Shown here: positions 17,621 through 25,960 of the stretch, in pieces | How the letters are laid out: every line of letters starts with the position of its first letter | How positions within the stretch are numbered: position 1 is the first letter of the stretch | NCBI GenBank assembly: GCA_905479325.1 | Contig: CAJQLW010000005.1 | Coordinates: 26,647-90,646, forward strand | Origin: an uncultured Flavobacteriales bacterium | Lineage (GTDB): Bacteria; Bacteroidota; Bacteroidia; Flavobacteriales_E; Vicingaceae | Direction of reading: 5' to 3' | Length of the DNA stretch: 64,000 nucleotides | Notes under the pieces: generated by a model | The model's input: the letters and a program-made list of their open reading frames with translations, nothing else | What the model was told of the DNA's origin: nothing | The model's database searches: none | Program-made: the position numbers and the translations under genes

Positions 17621-18609
17621 TGAATAGAATATTAATTGTACAGACCGCCTTTATTGGCGATGTAATTTTAGCGACGCCTATTATTGAAAAGCTAAGTGCA
17701 TTTTACCCAGATGCCCAGATTGACTTTTTGTTAAGAAAAGGGAATGAAAATCTTTTGGAGAACCACCCTAAAATTAATAAGGTGCTCATTTGGGCTAAAA
17801 GAAGTAAAAAGTACCGCTCTTTATTTCAAGTAGTAAGTTTTGTTCGTTCAAGAAATTACGATTGTGTAATTAATGTTCAACGTTTTTTAGCAGCAGGTAT
17901 CATAACTGCATTATCTGGTGCAAAAGTCAAAGTAGGTTTTACAAAAAACCCGATGTCGTTTTTATTCAATAAAAAAATTCGGCACAAATTAATTGGACAA
18001 CATGAGACAAGTCGAAACCTATCACTGGTTCGAGAATTAACTGATGACAAATATGTTAGACCAAAATTATATCCAAGTAAAGCTGACTTTGAAAAAGTAA
18101 AAGAACTCCAGACATCAAGGTATTTATGTTTTGCGCCTACTTCGGTGTGGGCCACAAAGCAATTCCCAAGTTTAAAATGGGTTGAATTAATTTTATCTCA
18201 AGATGACAATTGGACGATTTATCTACTTGGAGGTCCTGCAGATGTTGAAGAATGTGAAGAACTTGTGAGAATGTGTGGCAGAGAAAACTTAATTAACTTA
18301 AGCGGTAAGCTAAGCTTTTTAGAGTCAGCTGCTTTAATGCAAGGAGCTACCATGAACTATGTTAATGACTCAGCTCCAATGCACATGGCTTCAGCTATGA
18401 ATGCACCAACCAATGCCGTTTTTTGCTCTACCATCCCCTCTTTTGGTTTTGGTCCGCTTGCCGATGGCGCTAAAGTTATAGAAACTGACAAAGAATTGGC
18501 CTGCAGGCCATGTGGTCTGCATGGTAAAAAGAAATGTCCATTGGGTCATTTTGATTGCTCATACAGCATTCAAAAAGAACAATTTGATAGACCAGAATTC
18601 AATCAATAA
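17620..18609 (+). CDS. Glycosyltransferase family 9 (heptosyltransferase-like)
   Basis: 329 residues. The start NRILIVQTAFIGDVILATPIIEKL is the signature N-terminus of ADP-heptose:LPS heptosyltransferases (GT9). The C-terminal half contains FAPTSVWATKQFP and the NDSAPMHMASAMNAPTNAVF nucleotide-sugar motif. It likely extends the LPS core in the cytoplasm. The ATG overlaps the dapD stop by one base. A Cys/His-containing C-terminal tail (ACRPCGLHGKKKCPLGHFDC) is typical of this subgroup and may bind metal. Donor sugar is inferred, not seen. Confidence 0.9.
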   Translation: MNRILIVQTAFIGDVILATPIIEKLSAFYPDAQIDFLLRKGNENLLENHPKINKVLIWAKRSKKYRSLFQVVSFVRSRNYDCVINVQRFLAAGIITALSGAKVKVGFTKNPMSFLFNKKIRHKLIGQHETSRNLSLVRELTDDKYVRPKLYPSKADFEKVKELQTSRYLCFAPTSVWATKQFPSLKWVELILSQDDNWTIYLLGGPADVEECEELVRMCGRENLINLSGKLSFLESAALMQGATMNYVNDSAPMHMASAMNAPTNAVFCSTIPSFGFGPLADGAKVIETDKELACRPCGLHGKKKCPLGHFDCSYSIQKEQFDRPEFNQ

Positions 18610-18611
18610 CT

Positions 18612-19448
18612 ATGAAGTTAAAAATTCTAACATACGCAGCGCTACTTTTTACAATTCACGTAAGTGCACAAAAAAATGCAACTGAATTCCTTGATTTAGC
18701 AGAAAAGGAGTTCAATAAAAAAAACTATAAAGCTTCACTCGATATTGCAAGTGAAGCGATTATAAAATATCCGGACTCTTCTAAGCTTTATGACTTTAGA
18801 GGTAATTTATATTCGGCCTTTAAAGAATATGAAAAAGCAATTCAAGACTTTAGCTTGGGTTACAAAACGGCTAATTCCGCAAAACTTAAAGCTCATTATT
18901 TAATGAACAGAGGCGGAATGAAATCTACAATTCGAGATTTTGAAGGTGCTTATAATGATTTAATCCTAGCCGTTCAATTCGACTCCACGAATTTAGATGC
19001 GTATAGCAATTTATCTGCCGCTTGCGATGAAGTAGGAAAGGAAGAAGAGGCTTTTAGGTATTCGTTCAAAATCTAAGCATTAGAACCAGACCATATACCA
19101 GCACTTGTGAACCTAGGGTTTAAATATCAGAATAAAGAGGAGCATGAAAAAGCGATAGAATATTTTGACAAAGCAGCAAAAATCAATAAAAATGAGCCTC
19201 TTGTATTCAGTAATAGAAGTTTTAGTAAATTAAAAATTGGTGACTTAGAAGGCGCTAAAAAAGACATTTAAAAATCGTTGAAACTTATGCCATCGAACAG
19301 TTATGCTTATAAAATAAGAGCTTTAATTGCGATTGAACAAGGTAAAACAAAAGAAGCTTGCGAAGACTTATTTGAATCTAATAAAAGAGGTTATACCGAA
19401 CACTATGGCAAAGAAGTGAATGATTTAATGCGAAAACATTGTAATTAA
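18612..19448 (+). pseudogene. Decayed secreted TPR-repeat protein with two in-frame stops
   Basis: A single frame reads a signal peptide (MKLKILTYAALLFTIHVSAQ) and about six tetratricopeptide repeats over 278 codons, but is cut by TAA at 19074-19076 (between KI and ALEPDHIP) and TAA at 19269-19271 (between AKKDI and KSLKLMPS). Repeat sense continues unbroken after each stop, so both look like nonsense substitutions, for example of Lys, Glu or Gln codons. If the first stop ends translation, a 154-residue fragment with three to four repeats remains. Last gene of the envelope operon; its end overlaps the convergent methyltransferase by 4 bases. Confidence 0.85.
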
Positions 19449-20779
19449 TCATTTACCTTCTTCTTTCTTCTAATTACCTCTTCAACCCTTTTCCCGTCAA
19501 ATAACTCGTACTTTCTAAACTGACATTCAAGTTTGCCATTCATAACCGGTATTTTCTTGGCAGGTTTCAATCCAATATTTTTGAAAGACTCCTCGTCAGA
19601 AGCAATAATCCATGCGTCCCAACCAGAATATTCGTGCTTCAAGGTCGAACCAATTTTCTCAAAAAAGTCAGGCATTCCTTCTTGCAACTCTAATCTTTCG
19701 CCATAAGGAGGGTTCATAATAATGCAACCTGTTGCTGCAGGAGGTGGTGTTTTAAAAAAGTCTGCTTGCTCCAACAAAATACTCTTTCGCATATTTGCCG
19801 AATTAATGTTCATTCGAGCAGAACGAAAATTGTTAGAATTCAACTCCTTTGCATAAATATTTACCTTTAAAGGCTTGTATTTTTCTTTCGCTTCACCCAA
19901 TACTTTTGAAAGTAATGCTACATCGTAATTATTCCAGCCCTCAAAAGCAAAGTTAGTTCTGTTTAAATTTGGTGGAATGTTACAGGCTATCAGAGCAGCT
20001 TCGATGGCTATGGTTGCAGTCCCTGTCATTGGATCTAATAAATCAACTTCTCCTTTCCAACCACTTTTCAAAATTAAACCAGCCGCCAAGCATTCATTTA
20101 TTGGCGCCGAATGCTGAACGGTTCTATATCCCCTCTTAAAAAGAGGCTTACCGCTACTATCTAGCGAAAGGGTGACGGATGTATCGTTGATGTGCAAATG
20201 AATTCGAACATCTGGGTCAAATCGCTCTACATTTGGCCTATTTAATTGTTGAGCTCTGAATCTATCAACAATTGCATCTTTAATTCTTAATGACGCAAAC
20301 TGACTGTGTGTAAAATGTGTCGAACTAACAGCAGAATCAATTGAGAACGTTTTTTCAGAATTAAAAATAGACTCCCAAGGCAATTTCATTGCTCTCTTGT
20401 ACAATTCGTCATCGTTTTTAGCTGAATAATGATAAATTGGTTTCAAGACTTTTAACGCTGTTCTTAGCCAAATATTCGCCTTGTAAAGCAACTCTAAATC
20501 TCCAACAAACTCTACTGCCCTTCTCTTAACTTCAATTTCTTTCGCTCCAAGATGAATCAGCTCTTGCTCCAATTCGGGCTCCATGTTTTGCATACAAGTA
20601 GCTACCATTTTAAATTCACCATCTAATTTCAACTGAATCGGTTGATCATCTTTTGGTAAAGTTTCTCGCTCTTCTCTAGACACCTGCTTTCTCTCCTTAG
20701 GTTTTCCCGAGGTTTTCTTAATCTTTAGCTTATCTAAAATGGAGGATGAACCTTGTTCGTTCTTTTGCTCTTCTGACAT
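19445..20779 (-). CDS. THUMP-domain class I SAM-dependent RNA methyltransferase (RlmL/TrmN-like)
   Basis: 444 residues. A Lys-rich N-terminal tail of about 50 residues precedes a ferredoxin-like plus THUMP region (to about residue 210) and a Rossmann methyltransferase. DLLDPMTGTATIAIEAALIA is the SAM-binding motif and NPPYGERL is the catalytic N2-guanine/N6-adenine type motif. It resembles the YpsC/RlmL-N family that modifies guanines in 23S rRNA; the exact base is not known. A TAACTTTG box at 20784-20791 ends 4 bases before the ATG, predicting a leaderless mRNA. The C-terminal tail is rich in Arg and Lys. Confidence 0.85.
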   Translation of the reverse strand: MSEEQKNEQGSSSILDKLKIKKTSGKPKERKQVSREERETLPKDDQPIQLKLDGEFKMVATCMQNMEPELEQELIHLGAKEIEVKRRAVEFVGDLELLYKANIWLRTALKVLKPIYHYSAKNDDELYKRAMKLPWESIFNSEKTFSIDSAVSSTHFTHSQFASLRIKDAIVDRFRAQQLNRPNVERFDPDVRIHLHINDTSVTLSLDSSGKPLFKRGYRTVQHSAPINECLAAGLILKSGWKGEVDLLDPMTGTATIAIEAALIACNIPPNLNRTNFAFEGWNNYDVALLSKVLGEAKEKYKPLKVNIYAKELNSNNFRSARMNINSANMRKSILLEQADFFKTPPPAATGCIIMNPPYGERLELQEGMPDFFEKIGSTLKHEYSGWDAWIIASDEESFKNIGLKPAKKIPVMNGKLECQFRKYELFDGKRVEEVIRRKKKVND

Positions 20780-20783
20780 GTTG

Positions 20784-20791
20784 CAAAGTTA
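20784..20791 (-). promoter_or_regulatory. Bacteroidetes -7 box TAACTTTG
   Basis: On the minus strand this exact TAnnTTTG box ends 4 bases (CAAC) before the ATG of the THUMP methyltransferase. In Bacteroidetes the transcription start lies roughly this far past the box, so the mRNA would start at or beside the ATG. No clear -33 TTG is visible. Confidence 0.45.
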
Positions 20792-21066
20792 CAAATTCCT
20801 ATCCATGCTATTCAACAATCAAACTTCATAAAACATAGATCAGATAATTCAGTTTATCCCACTTCTTTTCTTCAAAATCCATTTGCTAATCGATTTATTA
20901 GAAAAGGTCTTATCATTGTGAACCATTAAATGAACTTAACGGTAAATATAAATTGTGATTATTTCGTATTTGTTACTAAGATTTCAAATGAAAAGAACAC
21001 GAATTTTTGAGATTTAATTACCTTTATCTCTTAAGAAAAAATAGATCACTCATTTACAGTATAAAA

Positions 21067-21990
21067 ATGATAAAAATAAGCTCAATTAACTTACGACAAA
21101 TCTCAAAACAAGCAGGTACAATCGCGTTAGCTGCTTTCTTTTTTGTGTCTTGTGCGGAAGAAACAAAAAGAAATAATACAACTGATGAGGAAAAGTCTGA
21201 AAAAAAAGAAGAGAAAAAGGATGCCAATCTTCTGAAGATCGGCGGAAAAGTATTTAGTATTCCTTCTCCAATCCAAACTGCCTTTTTACTGAAAAGTTCA
21301 GGAGCAGCCTATTCTTCCGAAATGTTAAGTCCAACTAGTAATGCTTCAAACCTTTCAACGACGGCAAAAAAAGCTTTAAATCTGGGAGTTTACGGAGCAG
21401 ATATGGGCTATGCCACTATTTACGATCAAACACAAGATGCCATTTCTTACATGGCCATTACAAAGAGATTATCTTCTGAGCTAGGTATGACTAACATTTT
21501 TGATCAGAATATGCTAAAACGATTTGAGTCTAACTTAGGAAACCAAGATTCGCTTTTAGCGCTTGTTTCAGATGCCTTCAAATCAGCGGATAGTTATTTA
21601 AAAACAAACGAGCAAAATGACTTAAGCGTCTTAATTTTAGCAGGAGGATGGATTGAAACATTACATTTTGCCACAAACATTGTAAAGTCGAAAGATGACC
21701 AAAACATCAAAAATAGAATTGGTGAGCAAAAAATGACAGTAAAGAATTTAGTTAATCTTATGCTACCTTATCAAGATAATAAGGCGGTAGCCGATGTAAT
21801 TAATCAGTTGAATGAATTGAAAGATATTTACAATGGCATTGAATTTAATTACACCTATAAGACAGCTTCTACTGATGAAGAAAATAAAACAACAACAATT
21901 AATAGTACTTCTACTGTTGATATGAGTCCAGAGTTATTGGCGGAAATTTCAGCAAGAGTTGAAGCAATTAGATCAAGTATTTTAAATTAG
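21067..21990 (+). CDS. Lipoprotein of unknown function
   Basis: 307 residues from the ATG at 21067; the ORF opens 60 bases earlier but only this start puts the hydrophobic stretch and lipobox FFVSC (Cys at about residue 30) in a usable place. A 25-residue Glu/Lys/Asn spacer follows. The rest is helical, with no recognised motif; the stretch NLGVYGADMGYATIYDQTQ is the best-conserved-looking part. Probably an outer-membrane-anchored periplasmic protein. A gene for a small secreted protein follows after 7 bases, so the two likely form one transcript and may act together. Confidence 0.7.
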   Translation: MIKISSINLRQISKQAGTIALAAFFFVSCAEETKRNNTTDEEKSEKKEEKKDANLLKIGGKVFSIPSPIQTAFLLKSSGAAYSSEMLSPTSNASNLSTTAKKALNLGVYGADMGYATIYDQTQDAISYMAITKRLSSELGMTNIFDQNMLKRFESNLGNQDSLLALVSDAFKSADSYLKTNEQNDLSVLILAGGWIETLHFATNIVKSKDDQNIKNRIGEQKMTVKNLVNLMLPYQDNKAVADVINQLNELKDIYNGIEFNYTYKTASTDEENKTTTINSTSTVDMSPELLAEISARVEAIRSSILN

Positions 21991-21997
21991 CCCATCG

Positions 21998-22423
21998 ATG
22001 AAAAAAATCATTTTTAAATTTTCCTTTTTAGTAGCGTTTTTCATAGCATTCGCATCACAAGTAAATGCTCAATGTGACACCATAGCTACTATTTGTAATC
22101 AGAACTTTACCAAAGAGTATCTATCCGATGGTCAAGAATATAGAGCACTTTTATTTGATGATCAAACTGCAGAGTTTCATTTGACATTGTACGGACAAAG
22201 TACCTACAGGTTTGCAGCGTGCAGTGGTTTAACTGCAGGTAACTTAATTTTCAGAATGTACGACGAAGAACGCAACGAAATTTTCAGTAATGCTGATCAC
22301 GCGATTAGTCCATATTGGGATTTTAAAGTAATTTCTACGTTGGACGTTATAATTGAAGGAAATTTAAATTTAGACGAGGTTGAATCTGGTTGTGCAGTGC
22401 TGCTCGTAGGATTTAAACCATAA
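21998..22423 (+). CDS. Small secreted protein of unknown function
   Basis: 141 residues with a clear signal peptide (cleavage after VNAQ at about residue 24). The mature part is beta-rich with four Cys (CDTIATIC near the N-terminus, CSG in the middle, GC near the end), which could form two periplasmic disulfides. It ends in a hydrophobic AVLLVGFKP tail. No family name is known to me. It follows a lipoprotein gene by 7 bases and is followed by a strong terminator, so this is the last gene of a two-gene unit. Confidence 0.7.
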   Translation: MKKIIFKFSFLVAFFIAFASQVNAQCDTIATICNQNFTKEYLSDGQEYRALLFDDQTAEFHLTLYGQSTYRFAACSGLTAGNLIFRMYDEERNEIFSNADHAISPYWDFKVISTLDVIIEGNLNLDEVESGCAVLLVGFKP

Positions 22424-22442
22424 ACATAAAAAATAGAATAAC

Positions 22443-22478
22443 AAAAAAAGCAGGATGGTTCACCATCCTGCTTTTTTT
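22443..22478 (+). terminator. Strong rho-independent terminator
   Basis: A perfect 16-base-pair inverted repeat (arms 22443-22458 and 22463-22478) around a TTCA loop: GCAGGATGG pairs with CCATCCTGC, flanked by A7 and T7. It ends the lipoprotein/secreted-protein unit and insulates it from the ABC transporter. Confidence 0.9.
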
Positions 22479-22523
22479 GTTATTTTCATGCTTCAAAATT
22501 AAGACACTAGCTTACCTCATACA

Positions 22524-25500
22524 ATGAGTGAAAAAATACTAAAGGCCCTGATGCAACTGTTTGCTATAGTTGCAAACGTAGGACGTGATGATTCAAACAC
22601 TAAAGACTTTGTATCCCAATTTCTTAACGAACAATTAAACAAGGAATTAGTAAACGAATATCTACTCGTTTACGACCGATATTACAACGAACAAAATAAA
22701 AAGCGTGAAGGTGCTAAAGCCCGTAAAAGAACCTCACTTAACTCGGTAAAAATTCTTAAAATCTGTGCCGAAATAAACAAAGAACTTACTCAAAAGCAAA
22801 AGGTTTACGTTTTAGTGCAATTATTGGAGTTCATTTTTATGAACAACAATGACACGGAGCAAGCAATTGAATTTGTTGAAACCGTTGCGGAATCATTCAA
22901 CATCAATTCTGAAGAATACAAACTGACAAAAGATTTTATCAGTGCCTCAAAAGAAGAACTTCCAAAAACAGAAAATATTCTTCTCATTAACAATCACGAG
23001 AAAAGAGAAGGTGATCATAAACACATAAAAGCAGATGGCATAGACGGACAGGTTCGTGTTTTAAGCATTGAAAGCGTGAACATGTTTTTCTTAAAGTATT
23101 TTGGAAAGACTGAATTACAACTCAACAGCCAGCTGATAAAACCAGTTAAAGCTTATGTTTTAACGCAAGGGTCGTCTCTTAGAGGATCGAAAGTTTCCCC
23201 TATTTATTACAGTGATATCATCACTAGCTTTTTAAGCGATTTAGATATTGAGAAGACAACTTTTAGCGTTGAAAAGATTACATACAAGTTTAAAAATGGG
23301 AATATTGGTTTACATCCAATGAATTATGAAGAAGAATCTGGAAACCTTATTGGCATTATGGGAGCCAGTGGAGCTGGAAAATCGACCTTACTAAATGTAT
23401 TAAACGGCAATTACAAACCATCAACAGGTGCAGTTAAAATCAATGGTTTCGATATTCATGACCCAGAAAATAAAGACAAAATTGAAGGTGTAATCGGCTA
23501 TGTTTCTCAAGATGATTTGTTAATTGAAGAATTAACTGTTTTTCAAAATATATTTTACAATGCAAAACTCTGCTTCGGTAACTTATCCGATCGGCAAATT
23601 GTAAAACTGACATTCAAGGTATTAAATAGTTTAGGTTTATGGGAAACCCGTAACCTAAAAGTTGGCAGCCCACTTGAAAAAACCATTAGCGGTGGACAAC
23701 GAAAAAGAGTAAATATTGCTTTAGAATTAATTCGAGAGCCATCCATCATGTTTGTTGATGAACCTACATCTGGCCTTTCTTCAAGAGATTCTGAAAACAT
23801 TATGGACTTGTTGAAGGAATTGACCTTAAGAGGAAAGTTGATTTTTGTTGTAATTCATCAACCATCATCAGACATATTTAAAATGTTTGATAAACTCATT
23901 ATTTTAGATACAGGTGGTTATTTAATATATAATGGTAACCCAGTTGATGGTATTGTCTACTTCAAAGAGCAAATGAGTCAGGCTAACGCCGCTGAAAGTG
24001 AATGTTACAATTGCGGTAATGTAACACCTGAGCAAATTTTTAACATCATAGAATCTAAAATTTTAGATGAATATGGTAACCAAACAGACAAGCGAAGAGT
24101 GCCACCAAAAGAATGGTACAAAGCGTATAAAGAAAACCTGAAAGTCAATCAACTTGAAAATAAGACAGTGGTAACCGATCCACCTCGGAAAAGCTTACAA
24201 ATTCCGAATGCATTCAAACAATTTAAAGTGTTCATTATTAGAGATGTACTTTCAAAACTAACTAACAAACAATATTTATTAATTAACTTTTTAGAAGCTC
24301 CTGTTCTTGCATTTATCCTCGCATTCATTATTCGCTATTCAAATACAGACCAAGCAGACAGTACTGGATATATATTTAGATTGAATGAAAATTTTACAGC
24401 CTATATCTTCATTAGTGTAATTGTAGCTCTTTTCTTAGGACTTACAGTTGCGGCAGAAGAAATTATTAGGGATAGAAAAATTCTAAAGAGGGAGAAGTTT
24501 TTGAACCTAAGTAAAGGCAGTTATCTTTTCTCTAAAATATTCATCATGTTTGCCGTTTCTGCAGTACAAATTATGTCGTTTGTTTTGGTAGGAAATTCTA
24601 TTTTAGGTATTCATGGAATGTTCTTAGAATATTGGATCATTCTTTTCTCTGCTGCTTGTTTCGCTAATATGTTGGGACTTAACATCTCCTCTACTTTTGA
24701 CTCTGCGGTAACTATTTACATATTAATTCCATTTTTAGTTATTCCTCAACTAATGTTAAGTGGCGTAATTGTGAAATTTGAAAAGCTGAACCCAACCATT
24801 ACGATTCAAGATAAAGTGCCATTTGCCGGTGAAATAATGGTTTCAAAATGGTCGTTTGAAGCACTTGCCGTAAAGCAATTTAAAGACAATAAGTTCAATA
24901 AAAATTTCTTTTACATTGACAAAGACATTAAAACGGCAAGTTATCGTAAAAATTTCTGGTTAAGCCGTTTAAAGGATAGATTAAATTTTATTCTGCGGGA
25001 ATATAACAACGAAGCAGAAAAAGAAAATATTACCAATGGAGTAAAACTTCTTTACAATGAAATTGCAAAAGAAAATGCTAGAAATAGTGTATTTCAATTC
25101 GAAAAACTAGAAAGTTTAAATGCCGAAAAACCTTCTAAAGAAGTTCTTTCTGAAGTATCTGACTACTTCTCAGATTTGAATCAATACTACATTAAAACAT
25201 ACAACGCCTTTAACGATGAAAAAGATCAACTCTTAATTGAGATGAACAATACACCTGAGAAAAAGGCGGAATTTAATGAGTTAAAAGATGATTACTCCAA
25301 TGAATCGTTAGAAGCTCTAATGACTAACAAAAATGATTTGAATAAAATTATTGAATGGGAAAATGAGTTAATTCAACGAGCTGATCCAGTATACAAAGAC
25401 CCTGAAGGCTTTCGTTCACACTTTTTAGCATCTTCTAAAAAACTTTTTGGAAGTTACATCACTACCTTCTCGGCAAACTTAATAGTTATTTGGTGCTTCA

Positions 25501-25589
25501 GTATTTTCTTAGCCATTACCTTATATTATGATGCCCTGAGAAAGCTACTTGATACTGTTGGAAAACTTTTTAAGAAAAAGAAATATTAA
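22524..25589 (+). CDS. Large fusion ABC transporter: TerB-like domain, linker, ABCG-type ATPase and permease
   Basis: 1021 residues. Residues 1-140 are all-helical and resemble a TerB/DjlA-like domain (KALMQLFAIVANVGRDD). Residues 150-235 form a beta-rich segment (an FHA-like fold is possible). Residues 245-490 are an ABC ATPase: Walker A GASGAGKST (280-288), signature ISGGQRKR (388-395), Walker B IMFVDEP (408-414), as in eukaryote-type ABCG proteins. The permease begins near residue 570 and has about six helices. A long coiled region (about 800-970) interrupts it before the last helix. The ATPase-permease order is ABCG-like. Similar proteins occur across Bacteroidetes, substrate unknown. It is a single-gene unit, preceded by a terminator. 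Confidence 0.8.
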   Translation: MSEKILKALMQLFAIVANVGRDDSNTKDFVSQFLNEQLNKELVNEYLLVYDRYYNEQNKKREGAKARKRTSLNSVKILKICAEINKELTQKQKVYVLVQLLEFIFMNNNDTEQAIEFVETVAESFNINSEEYKLTKDFISASKEELPKTENILLINNHEKREGDHKHIKADGIDGQVRVLSIESVNMFFLKYFGKTELQLNSQLIKPVKAYVLTQGSSLRGSKVSPIYYSDIITSFLSDLDIEKTTFSVEKITYKFKNGNIGLHPMNYEEESGNLIGIMGASGAGKSTLLNVLNGNYKPSTGAVKINGFDIHDPENKDKIEGVIGYVSQDDLLIEELTVFQNIFYNAKLCFGNLSDRQIVKLTFKVLNSLGLWETRNLKVGSPLEKTISGGQRKRVNIALELIREPSIMFVDEPTSGLSSRDSENIMDLLKELTLRGKLIFVVIHQPSSDIFKMFDKLIILDTGGYLIYNGNPVDGIVYFKEQMSQANAAESECYNCGNVTPEQIFNIIESKILDEYGNQTDKRRVPPKEWYKAYKENLKVNQLENKTVVTDPPRKSLQIPNAFKQFKVFIIRDVLSKLTNKQYLLINFLEAPVLAFILAFIIRYSNTDQADSTGYIFRLNENFTAYIFISVIVALFLGLTVAAEEIIRDRKILKREKFLNLSKGSYLFSKIFIMFAVSAVQIMSFVLVGNSILGIHGMFLEYWIILFSAACFANMLGLNISSTFDSAVTIYILIPFLVIPQLMLSGVIVKFEKLNPTITIQDKVPFAGEIMVSKWSFEALAVKQFKDNKFNKNFFYIDKDIKTASYRKNFWLSRLKDRLNFILREYNNEAEKENITNGVKLLYNEIAKENARNSVFQFEKLESLNAEKPSKEVLSEVSDYFSDLNQYYIKTYNAFNDEKDQLLIEMNNTPEKKAEFNELKDDYSNESLEALMTNKNDLNKIIEWENELIQRADPVYKDPEGFRSHFLASSKKLFGSYITTFSANLIVIWCFSIFLAITLYYDALRKLLDTVGKLFKKKKY

Positions 25590-25681
25590 AAAACTAAACC
25601 AGTACAATAAATAATATTCTACTTCCTACCTACGCTCTGAGTTGTTATTAGTTATTAATGTTAATTTACTAAATCTTAATT

Positions 25682-25960
25682 ATGACAAGAGCAGAACAGC
25701 CGCGTTTTTGTAAAGTTTGTACAAAACACAAATTTGATTTACAACAAGGAAATATTTGTAGCTTAACTGGTAAACAAGCTGATTTTGAGGATAGCTGTGA
25801 TTGGTTTGAAGAAGATTCTAAGTCATTAGAAAGTAATGATCTTTCAGAATTTGAAACATCAAACCGATTATTTGATGCCTCTAGGGGCAAGCTGTGGTGC
25901 TCACGGCTAATTATGCGTTTGATTCGATCTTTAATTAATAGCATTAATTTTAAGGCATGA
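25682..25960 (+). CDS. Small Cys-motif protein coupled to a DASS transporter
   Basis: 92 residues. The N-terminal 45 residues carry CKVCTKHKF, then CSLTGKQADFEDSC: two CxxC-like halves that may bind zinc or iron. The acidic middle leads to a basic, amphipathic C-terminus (WCSRLIMRLIRSLINSI) that could touch the membrane. Short proteins with this CxLTgxxadFexxC pattern occur in Bacteroidetes, but I know of no assigned function. Its TGA overlaps the ATG of the symporter gene (ATGA), so the two are translationally coupled; a role as accessory or regulator of the transporter is inference only. Confidence 0.7.
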   Translation: MTRAEQPRFCKVCTKHKFDLQQGNICSLTGKQADFEDSCDWFEEDSKSLESNDLSEFETSNRLFDASRGKLWCSRLIMRLIRSLINSINFKA

